A DNA stretch of 7,959 nt from positions 1 to 7,959 of the forward strand of contig QHRC01000197.1 of the NCBI GenBank assembly GCA_003219995.1, written 5' to 3'. Origin of the DNA: Verrucomicrobiota bacterium (GTDB taxonomy: Bacteria > Verrucomicrobiota > Verrucomicrobiia > Chthoniobacterales > UBA10450). Below are positions 1-5,769 of the stretch, one piece after another. The notes beneath the pieces are model-generated. The model was given only the letters and a program-made list of their open reading frames with translations. It was not told the origin of the DNA and searched no databases. The first letter of the stretch is position 1, and every line of letters starts with the position of its first letter. Both the position numbers and the translations under genes were made by a program.

Positions 1-1965
1 GCTGAGATAATCGCGTGTCAGTGAGTGGGGAGCGCGCGCATCTTGCGTGCTGCGTTCGGCATCTTGCCGAACGCCGGGAACAGGTTTTCGCGGCAGGGAT
101 GCCGCGATTTGCCCGCTGGAAGCGGGCGCTCCCCTTTCGGTCGTGAGATGATGCGCTAGAAACATTTCGAGCGCTCCGCTGAAAACCAATTCACCGCCGC
201 GCTCACCGCGGCCCGGCCCGATGTCGATCAAATTATCAGCCGCGCGAATAATTTGCTCTTCGTGCTCGACCACGAGGAGAGTGTTGCCTTTGTCGCGCAA
301 GTTATGCATCACCCGCACAAGCCGGCCAATGTCGCGCGGATGAAGGCCGACGCTTGGCTCATCCATGACGAAAAGCGTGTTCACAAGCGACGCGCCCAGG
401 CAGGTCGTCAAATTAACGCGTTGCACTTCGCCGCCACTAAGGGTCCGGGTTGACCGATCGAGCGTGAGGTAGCCGACGCCGACTTCGCAAAGATAATTGA
501 GCCGCGCGCAAATTTCGCCGCGCAGCATTTCCGCGATCGAATCGTTCGCGGAGATGCCGATCTTGGCCAGCAAATCCCGAGCGTCGAAAATGGAAAGGGC
601 GTGAAATTCGGGAAGCGACAACTGTAGCGGCGCTCTATGACCGCCGTCTCGGCGGTCGCAGACCGCCGCTACAGAAGCAATTTTGTAATTCAGCGTTTCC
701 GGCTGATACCGTCCCCCCTCGCAACTCGGGCAGGTAGTATAAGCGCGATAGCGGCTGAGCAGCACGCGCATGTGCATTTTGTAGGTCTTGCTCTCAGCCC
801 AGCGGAAAAAACCGCGCACTCCGTACCAGCGGTCGTCGTCGTAATCGTCATCGCCGCCGTCGCTGCGCTTCTCACCGTCGATGACGAAGTACTGATCGCT
901 CTTCGGCAATTCCTCAAATGGCGCGTTGATATCGATCTCCTCACGCACGCACGCGCGCAGCAGATCTTTCTGCGATTCGCCAAATTCGGCGCCACGAAAA
1001 ACCCGCACTGCGCCTTCTTTGATGCTGAGGCTGCGATCGGGAATCGCCTTATTCAGATCGATCGCGATGGTGCGACCGAATCCGCGACACTCCGGACACG
1101 CCCCGAGCGGATTGTTGAAACTGAAAAGACCCGGAGTCGGTGCCCGAATATCGAGATCGCAATGCGCGCAATGCCAGCCGGTGGAAAATGGATGCTCCGC
1201 TCTTGCGTCGAGATCAACAATATTGATTCGGCCTTTGCCGAAGCGCAGCGCGATCTCAAGTGCTTCGACAAGGCGCACCCGATTTTCCGCGTTAATTACA
1301 ATCCGATCTTGAATGACCTGGACACGCACACCGAGTCGTTTGATTTTTTTGTCCGAATCGACGCGCACAATTTCATTGTCGATCCAAACGCGTAGATAAC
1401 CTTGCTGTTGGAGGAAATTGAAGAAATCGTGTGGCTCTGTTTTTGCCGGAACGCCGACCCAAAACGCGATCAGGGCTGTCTTGCCGTTCAGTTCGTCCAA
1501 AATTTGATCGGCGATCGACTTCGCAGTCTCGGGCCGAATCTCTCGGCCGCAGCTCGGACAAAACGCGCGGGCAATGCGCGGCCACAATAATTTCAGATAA
1601 TCATTGATCTCGGTCATCGTGCCGACAGTAGAACGCGATGTTTTGACCGGGTTCGACTGCTCAATGGCGATGGCCGGCGGAATTCCGCGGATCTCGTCCA
1701 CACGCGGCTTGTCCATCCGATCGAGGAACTGCCGCATGTACGGGCTGAAAGTTTCGACGTAACGGCGCTGGCCCTCGGCGTAAATGGTTTCGAAAGCGAG
1801 TGATGATTTTCCGGAACCGCTCGGACCGGTGACGACGGTCAATTTGCCGAGCGGAAGATCGACATCGACGCCCTTGAGGTTGTTCTGCCGCGCCCCGCGG
1901 ACCTCCACGCAATCCGCCGCCGCAGCAGCGGTGACGCATTTTTTCTCAGCGACCTTTGAACCCAC
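1..1965 (-). CDS. uvrA: Excinuclease ABC subunit A (UvrA), N-terminal part, runs off left edge
   Basis: This is the damage-recognition ATPase of nucleotide excision repair, which loads UvrB onto damaged DNA in the cytoplasm. The frame is open from an in-frame TAG (2068-2070) to position 1; about 655 codons are visible. Numbering from GTG 1965: Walker [10 protein letters not shown] at 46-54, then [20 protein letters not shown] and [11 protein letters not shown] typical of UvrA. A zinc finger follows with C266, C269, C290 and C293 around SFNNPLGAC. The ABC signature LSGGE lies at 509-513 and Walker B with D535/E536. The visible part ends at LTRDYLS, the end of the first ATPase module, so the second module lies off-window. 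An acidic loop (GGDDDYDDD) sits near residue 370. There is no in-frame ATG near the start; GTG 1965 is my choice and TTG 1974 is the alternative. Neither has a convincing ribosome site. Two palindromic elements are translated in frame, at residues about 431-448 and 611-647. Identity is very secure; the start is not. Confidence 0.95.
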   Translation of the reverse strand, partial: MGSKVAEKKCVTAAAAADCVEVRGARQNNLKGVDVDLPLGKLTVVTGPSGSGKSSLAFETIYAEGQRRYVETFSPYMRQFLDRMDKPRVDEIRGIPPAIAIEQSNPVKTSRSTVGTMTEINDYLKLLWPRIARAFCPSCGREIRPETAKSIADQILDELNGKTALIAFWVGVPAKTEPHDFFNFLQQQGYLRVWIDNEIVRVDSDKKIKRLGVRVQVIQDRIVINAENRVRLVEALEIALRFGKGRINIVDLDARAEHPFSTGWHCAHCDLDIRAPTPGLFSFNNPLGACPECRGFGRTIAIDLNKAIPDRSLSIKEGAVRVFRGAEFGESQKDLLRACVREEIDINAPFEELPKSDQYFVIDGEKRSDGGDDDYDDDRWYGVRGFFRWAESKTYKMHMRVLLSRYRAYTTCPSCEGGRYQPETLNYKIASVAAVCDRRDGGHRAPLQLSLPEFHALSIFDARDLLAKIGISANDSIAEMLRGEICARLNYLCEVGVGYLTLDRSTRTLSGGEVQRVNLTTCLGASLVNTLFVMDEPSVGLHPRDIGRLVRVMHNLRDKGNTLLVVEHEEQIIRAADNLIDIGPGRGERGGELVFSGALEMFLAHHLTTERGAPASSGQIAASLPRKPVPGVRQDAERSTQDARAPHSLTRDYLS
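27..134. repeat. Multi-hairpin palindromic element A inside uvrA
   Basis: The outer inverted repeat is GGGGAGCGC (27-35) and GCGCTCCCC (126-134). Three perfect stems lie inside: GCGTTCGGCA/TGCCGAACGC (52-61/65-74, loop TCT), TCGCGGCA/TGCCGCGA (88-95/100-107, loop GGGA) and GCCCGCT/AGCGGGC (111-117/121-127, loop GGA). A weaker one is GCGCGCA/TGCGTGC (34-40/44-50, one mismatch). The length is 108 bp, exactly 36 codons, and the uvrA frame passes through without a stop. It encodes residues about 611-647, between the GGELVFSG strand and LTRDYLS, where other UvrA proteins have only a short linker. It does not share the CTGTAG ends of the other two elements, so it may belong to a different family. 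Confidence 0.75.
622..674. repeat. Palindromic element B inside uvrA, CTGTAG ends
   Basis: A perfect 11-bp terminal inverted repeat, CTGTAGCGGCG (622-632) and CGCCGCTACAG (664-674), encloses the stem GACCGCCG/CGGCGGTC (639-646/650-657, loop TCT). A competing stem GGCGGTC/GACCGCC (651-657/661-667) is also possible. The element is read in frame by uvrA on the minus strand and yields the 18-residue stretch at about 431-448 ([18 protein letters not shown]). It sits between the [14 protein letters not shown] segment and the LPEFHALS segment, where I expect only two or three residues in related UvrA proteins. Its ends match element C at 2022-2073. Confidence 0.8.
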
Positions 1966-2021
1966 TGGAAACAATTCCAGATAGCGGCGCGGTTCGCAAA
2001 TTTCGCCACACGACGTTCGTT

Positions 2022-2073
2022 CTGTAGGGGAAGCCGTTGGCTTCCCATGGGACGCTGACAGCGTCCCCTACAG
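2022..2073. repeat. Palindromic element C between pckG and uvrA, CTGTAG ends
   Basis: The outer inverted repeat CTGTAGGGG (2022-2030) and CCCCTACAG (2065-2073) encloses two back-to-back hairpins: GGGAAGCC/GGCTTCCC (2028-2035/2039-2046, loop GTT) and GGGACGCT/AGCGTCCC (2049-2056/2060-2067, loop GAC). It begins one base after the pckG stop codon. It also contains the in-frame TAG (2068-2070) that bounds the uvrA reading frame. No T-run follows it on either strand, so it is not a standard intrinsic terminator. It could still protect the pckG mRNA 3' end, as REP elements do in enterobacteria. The termini are the same type as element B. Confidence 0.8.
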
Positions 2074-2074
2074 A

Positions 2075-3889
2075 TTATTTCGTGATCTCAGCGAAACGTT
2101 TTGCGAGTTGTTCGCGTTGCTTCAACAAAACCTCCGGCACGACGCCGCCGAGCGACTCGAAGAACTTTTTGTGCGCGTCCAGCTCTTTTTGCCATTCCTC
2201 GTGATCGACGCCGAGAATCTCGACGATGCACTTATGCTCCACATCGAGTTCTTCAAGATCGACATCGTGGGGGCTGGGCAGCCAGCCGATAGGCGACTCA
2301 GCCGCGCCGCCGGTTTTTTCACAGCGATCGATGATCCATTTCAGCACGCGCATATTGTCGCCGAAGCCGGGCCAGAGAAATTTTCCGTCCTCGCTCTTGC
2401 GGAACCAATTGACATTGAAAATGAGCGGCGGATTGCTCAGCCGCTTTCCGATCGCGATCCAGTGGCGAAAATAATCGCCGATGTTGTAACCGCAGAACGG
2501 CAGCATTGCCATCGGATCGCGCCGCACCTGCCCAACGGCGCCAGTTGCGGCGGCCGTTGTTTCCGATGCCATGGTCGCACCGAGATAAACGCCGTGGTTC
2601 CAGTCGAACGCCTCGAAAACCAGCGGCATCGTGTCGCTGCGGCGGCCGCCGAAAATGATCGCACTGATCGGCACGCCTTCGCCTTTTTCAACATCGATAT
2701 CGAGCACCGGATTATTGCGCATGGGCGTGGCGAAGCGGCTGTTCGGATGCGCCGCTTTCTCTTTCGAATCGGGCGTCCAATCATTGCCGCGCCAATCGAT
2801 GGCGTGCAGCGGGGGCGGCCCGTCCTTGCCTTCCCACCAAACGTCACCGTCATCAGTCAGCGCGACATTGGTATAAAGCGTGTCGTGCTCGATCGACTTC
2901 ATCGCGTTCGGATTCGATTTGTAACTCGTGCCCGGGACCACGCCGAAATAACCGTTCTCCGGATTGACCGCATGCAAACGGCCGTCGCGAATTTGCATCC
3001 ACGCGATGTCGTCGCCGACTGTCGTTACTTTCCAGCCGGCAAAGTGTTTCGGCGGAATCAACATCGCGAAATTGGTTTTGCCGCACGCGCTTGGGAAGGC
3101 GGCCGCCACGTAATGTTTTCGACCTTCAGGCGATTCGACGCCCAGGATTAACATGTGCTCGGCCATCCAGCCTTGTTTGCGCGCGAGATAAGAACCGATG
3201 CGGAGGGCGAGACATTTTTTGCTCAACAAAACGTTGCCTCCGTAACCGGACCCGACCGAGATAATGGCGTTGTCCTGCGGAAAATGGCAGATGAAGCGCC
3301 GCGCAGGATCGAGATCTAATAATGAATGCACCCCACGGTTCCATTCTGCGTTGCGATCGTCGCCGAGCCGCTTGACCGCAACTTCGCCCATGCGCGTCAT
3401 GATGCCCATGCTGAGAACGACATATTTCGAATCGGTAATTTCGAAACCGACTTTCGTGAGCGGCGAATCGGGCGGGCCCATAATGTAGGGAATGACGAAC
3501 ATGGTGCGTCCGCGCATCGCGCCTTTCAGCATTGTCTGCAGCTTCAAGTACATCTCCGCCGGCTCCGACCAGTTATTGGTCGGACCGGCTTCCTCTTTTG
3601 TCGGTGTGCAAATGAAAGTGAATTGCTCGACGCGCGCGACGTCATTCGGATTCGAGCGATGCAGATACGAGTGCGGAACCTTCTTCTCATTCAGCTTGAT
3701 CAGCACATTCTGCTGAAGCGCTTGCTCAATGAGAAATTCGTTCTCGCGATTGGACCCGTCACACCAGAAAATATTTTCCGGTTGGGTCAGCAACTCGACC
3801 TCATGCACCCAATCGAGCACCGCCTGGTTTGTCGGTTTCTTGTCGCCAATTCCTTTCGGCGGCGAAATGGCAGGTGCGATGTCTCTCAT
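2075..3889 (-). CDS. pckG: Phosphoenolpyruvate carboxykinase, GTP-dependent
   Basis: This cytosolic enzyme converts oxaloacetate and GTP to PEP, CO2 and GDP, the first committed step of gluconeogenesis from TCA intermediates. The protein is 604 aa from ATG 3889, normal for the GTP class. Visible motifs are the P-loop with the reactive cysteine, FPSACGKTN at 265-273 (C269, K271), GDDIAW at about 292-297, FGGRR, the lid-region segment ASETTAAATGAVG, and NWFRK...WPGFGDN near the C-terminus. These belong to the GTP family, not to the ATP-dependent PckA family. The frame extends upstream to TTG 3955, but that stretch (rich in Lys and Arg) does not look like PEPCK, so the first ATG is preferred. 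No strong Shine-Dalgarno is seen at either. The gene is divergent from the rhomboid-like gene and co-oriented with uvrA, 110 bp downstream across element C. The stem-loops in its leader may bear on its regulation. Confidence 0.96.
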   Translation of the reverse strand: MRDIAPAISPPKGIGDKKPTNQAVLDWVHEVELLTQPENIFWCDGSNRENEFLIEQALQQNVLIKLNEKKVPHSYLHRSNPNDVARVEQFTFICTPTKEEAGPTNNWSEPAEMYLKLQTMLKGAMRGRTMFVIPYIMGPPDSPLTKVGFEITDSKYVVLSMGIMTRMGEVAVKRLGDDRNAEWNRGVHSLLDLDPARRFICHFPQDNAIISVGSGYGGNVLLSKKCLALRIGSYLARKQGWMAEHMLILGVESPEGRKHYVAAAFPSACGKTNFAMLIPPKHFAGWKVTTVGDDIAWMQIRDGRLHAVNPENGYFGVVPGTSYKSNPNAMKSIEHDTLYTNVALTDDGDVWWEGKDGPPPLHAIDWRGNDWTPDSKEKAAHPNSRFATPMRNNPVLDIDVEKGEGVPISAIIFGGRRSDTMPLVFEAFDWNHGVYLGATMASETTAAATGAVGQVRRDPMAMLPFCGYNIGDYFRHWIAIGKRLSNPPLIFNVNWFRKSEDGKFLWPGFGDNMRVLKWIIDRCEKTGGAAESPIGWLPSPHDVDLEELDVEHKCIVEILGVDHEEWQKELDAHKKFFESLGGVVPEVLLKQREQLAKRFAEITK

Positions 3890-4004
3890 GAATGCAGATG
3901 TCGATCTTGGAATCGGGTGAAAACAAATTTTCCGCCTCTTCGCGCTCTTCTCCAAGAAATTTTTCTCGTGGATCGAGCGGTCCCTTGCTCGATGCTAAAA
4001 TTTG

Positions 4005-4024
4005 GCCCCGAAAGTGTTCGGGGC
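4005..4024. repeat. Perfect 8-bp stem-loop in the pckG leader
   Basis: GCCCCGAA (4005-4012) and TTCGGGGC (4017-4024) form a perfect stem with a 4-nt loop. On the minus strand, the pckG direction, it is followed by CAAATTTTAGC, a short T-run displaced by four bases. That makes it a weak candidate for an attenuator or terminator about 115 nt upstream of the pckG ATG. It could equally be an operator. Function is unproven. Confidence 0.45.
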
Positions 4025-4039
4025 ATATTAGAGATCGCC

Positions 4040-4061
4040 ATCGGCCGGCGGAGCGGCCGAT
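4040..4061. repeat. Perfect 8-bp inverted repeat ATCGGCCG/CGGCCGAT
   Basis: ATCGGCCG (4040-4047) and CGGCCGAT (4054-4061) are separated by GCGGAG. The two-fold symmetry, near the middle of a divergent promoter region, suits a dimeric repressor or activator site. It might also be a short relic of the kind of palindrome seen near uvrA, although it lacks the CTGTAG ends. No T-run follows on either strand, so it is not a terminator. Confidence 0.45.
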
Positions 4062-4131
4062 CCACCTCCACACGGACTCATCCTTGTGTCTAGTTGCTTG
4101 CGAATCCGAAACGCCGGTTGTTTATTGAAGC

Positions 4132-4974
4132 ATGTTCGGAGTCACCACCTCCGATGATTATCGGCCGGTCGCGTGGATGGGACGATATCCCGTCGACGTG
4201 ACGACCATGCTCGTAGGCCTGCACATCGCGCTCGCGGTGATTGGCTGCGTCTTGTTTGCCATCGGGACAAGCGTTTTGCCTTATCTGGAATTCGATAGCA
4301 CGAGAGTTTTTTACCAGGGCCAGGTATGGCGCATCGTTACATACGCGTTTGTCCATTCCCCTGCTGGGCTGCTCTGGTTTGCCGTCGAGATGTACATGCT
4401 TTTCGTTTTTGGTCGCGAAGTAGAACGCTTCCTCGGCCAGCGTGCTTACGTGGTTCTCTATTTAATCCTGCTCATAGCGCCTTCACTGCTGCTGACCACC
4501 TGGGGTCTTTGGCAGCCAACCGCGCTGGCTGGCTCGCCCGCGTTGCATTTTGGAATTTTTGTTGCGTTTGCAGCAATTTATCCGCGCGTCGAGTTGCTGC
4601 TTCGAATCATGGCCAAATGGTTCGCGCTGATTCTGGCCGGCATTTATACGTTGCAACTAATCGCCTATCACGCGTGGACCGATCTGGCCGTCGTCTGGAC
4701 GAGCATTGCCGCTGCGTTCCTCTTCGTTGAGTTGCGCGGCGCCGGCCCCGAGTTGATTTGGTGGAACCGATTCAAAGATCTGGTCCGGCCGCGGCCAAAG
4801 CTCCGCATCGTGCAAAAGGCAAGCGCGCAGCGTTCAGTCGAGCCGGATGATGTATATGCTTCGATCGATCCGATTCTTGATAAGATCTCAAAGTCCGGGA
4901 TTGGTAGTTTGACGATAAACGAACGCCGGCAGCTCGACCGGGCGCGCAATCGTCTCTTAAAAGAGTCGCAATAA
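4132..4974 (+). CDS. Rhomboid-like membrane protein, predicted inactive, with C-terminal helical domain
   Basis: This is a 280-aa inner-membrane protein with about six hydrophobic segments between residues 25 and 200. The rhomboid fold is suggested by VWRIVTYAFVH (65-75), then LLWFAVEMYMLFVFGREVERFLGQRAYVVLYL, which matches the family pattern WR-hydrophobic-T-F-H, L-fG-E-G, and Y-L. The catalytic Gly-x-Ser-Gly is not present; the matching region reads AGSPALHFGIF (133-143). The usual His-x-x-x-Asn before the L-fG stretch is also gone. A His occurs at 180 (AYHAW) but without its usual small-residue context. Residues 240-276 (DPILDKIS...SLTINERRQLDRA) match the soluble helical tail found on many bacterial rhomboid-family proteins (the DUF6576 type, from memory). 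This suggests a pseudo-protease that may bind or chaperone membrane proteins; its substrate is unknown. The ATG has no strong ribosome site. It is divergent from pckG and ends 18 bp from the convergent gmhA stop. Confidence 0.8.
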   Translation: MFGVTTSDDYRPVAWMGRYPVDVTTMLVGLHIALAVIGCVLFAIGTSVLPYLEFDSTRVFYQGQVWRIVTYAFVHSPAGLLWFAVEMYMLFVFGREVERFLGQRAYVVLYLILLIAPSLLLTTWGLWQPTALAGSPALHFGIFVAFAAIYPRVELLLRIMAKWFALILAGIYTLQLIAYHAWTDLAVVWTSIAAAFLFVELRGAGPELIWWNRFKDLVRPRPKLRIVQKASAQRSVEPDDVYASIDPILDKISKSGIGSLTINERRQLDRARNRLLKESQ

Positions 4975-4992
4975 ACGCGACGCCGACCGCAT

Positions 4993-5571
4993 TTATTTTT
5001 GCCGGAGCTGCGGCTCGACTGCTTCGCAAAGCACGTGCAGGATGAACTTGTGCGCCTCCTGAATGCGCGCCGTCGAATCGCCGGACACGACAAGATCGAC
5101 ATCAGCAAGGCCAACAGCCGATCCACCGTCGCGCCCGAGGAGCGCGATCGTTTTTAATTTACGAGAGAGCGCTTCTTCCAGCACGCGCCGGATATTTTTC
5201 GATTTTCCGCTGGTTGAGATCGCGATCAAGAGGTCGTCCTCGTTTCCAAACGCGCGGATTTGTCGCGCAAAAACTTCTTCGAAACCATAATCGTTCGCCG
5301 TCGCAGTGAGAAGACTGCCGCCCTGCGCGAGGTTGATGGCCGGGAACGGGCGTCGATCTTCCACAAATCGGCACGCAAACTCGGTGCAGAAATCGGCCGC
5401 GTCCGCCGCGCTGCCGCCGTTGCCGCAGACGAGCAGTTTATTTCCGTTGTGCAAACACTGCTCGATCATTGCCGCGGCGCGACCGAGCGACTGCTCCAGG
5501 TTGGCAACAGATTGAATGGTCGAGGTTGAGGCACGAATAGCCTGCGCGAGAGTTTCCGAGATGCTGGGCAT
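4993..5571 (-). CDS. gmhA: Phosphoheptose isomerase, SIS domain (GmhA)
   Basis: GmhA converts sedoheptulose 7-phosphate to D-glycero-D-manno-heptose 7-phosphate, the first step toward ADP-heptose for LPS core or glycan synthesis, in the cytoplasm. The 192-aa length is normal. A single SIS domain is seen, with LLVCGNGGSAADA at 46-58, the phosphate-binding ISTSGKSKNI at 118-127, and STARIQEAHKFILH at 166-179, where E172, Q171 and H179 match conserved GmhA positions. At the position of the E. coli zinc ligand His61 this protein has Asp60 (AADFCTEF), while the partner Glu (E64) is kept. Other single-SIS proteins such as DiaA are possible, but RIQEAH and length favour GmhA. The gene lies 52 bp downstream of tRNA-Val on the same strand and has no clear promoter or Shine-Dalgarno of its own, so it may be read through from the tRNA promoter. 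Its 3' end faces the rhomboid-like gene. Confidence 0.88.
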   Translation of the reverse strand: MPSISETLAQAIRASTSTIQSVANLEQSLGRAAAMIEQCLHNGNKLLVCGNGGSAADAADFCTEFACRFVEDRRPFPAINLAQGGSLLTATANDYGFEEVFARQIRAFGNEDDLLIAISTSGKSKNIRRVLEEALSRKLKTIALLGRDGGSAVGLADVDLVVSGDSTARIQEAHKFILHVLCEAVEPQLRQK

Positions 5572-5623
5572 TAGCGCGGTTTGGAATTCTGCGAATGGTG
5601 AAACATGGCTGATGAGAAAGGCA

Positions 5624-5698
<75 letters not shown>

Positions 5699-5717
5699 CT
5701 GCCTGGATAGAGAGCAG

Positions 5718-5746
5718 ATTATGCGGCGCAACGGAAAGATTGGCAA
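5718..5746 (-). promoter_or_regulatory. Sigma70-type promoter for tRNA-Val (and possibly gmhA)
   Basis: Reading the minus strand, TTGCCA (5746-5741, 4 of 6 to the -35 consensus) and CATAAT (5723-5718, 5 of 6 to the -10 consensus) are separated by exactly 17 bp. The -10 box ends 19 bp before the mature tRNA 5' end, leaving room for a short 5' leader removed by RNase P. The promoter lies in the 71-bp gap after the glgA stop, so the tRNA need not depend on glgA transcription. Confidence 0.7.
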
Positions 5747-5769
5747 GTCGAGTCGAAGATCGACAATCG

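Larger units (their letters stand above)
3890..4131. promoter_or_regulatory. Divergent intergenic region with three stem-loops
   Basis: These 242 bp lie between the starts of pckG (minus) and the rhomboid-like gene (plus) and must hold both promoters. Three inverted repeats are seen: ATCGAGC/GCTCGAT (3972-3978/3987-3993, 8-nt loop), GCCCCGAA/TTCGGGGC (4005-4024) and ATCGGCCG/CGGCCGAT (4040-4061). Reading the minus strand, a TAATAT (4026-4031) could be a pckG -10 box but has no good -35 partner. On the plus strand, TTGCGA and TTTATT at 17-bp spacing lie too close to ATG 4132 to be convincing. No promoter is therefore assigned. No small gene is recognised here. Confidence 0.5.

Noticed and set aside
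21..147. GTGAG direct repeat (21-25 and 143-147) flanking element A as a possible target-site duplication
   Set aside because: The offset is 122 bp, not a multiple of three, so excision between the repeats would break the uvrA frame; five bases can also match by chance.
637..1395. Long plus-strand open frame (252 codons) across uvrA
   Set aside because: It lies antisense to uvrA, whose minus-strand frame shows unmistakable conserved motifs through the whole interval. The plus-strand product resembles no family I know.
2108..3151. Plus-strand open frame of 347 codons opposite pckG
   Set aside because: It is the antisense shadow of a strongly conserved PEPCK gene in high-GC DNA; its product shows no domain.
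3890..3955. Longer pckG start at TTG 3955
   Set aside because: The extra 22 residues are basic, unlike PEPCK N-termini, and TTG has no ribosome site; ATG 3889 gives a normal family length.
3326..4093. Plus-strand open frame of 255 codons spanning the pckG 5' end and the intergenic region
   Set aside because: It overlaps pckG antisense, shows no recognisable domain, and its product is rich in Arg and His as shadow frames usually are.
4965..5000. Possible bidirectional terminator between the rhomboid-like gene and gmhA
   Set aside because: Only a 5-bp stem (GTCGC/GCGAC) is present, with the T-rich tract several bases away; too weak to call.
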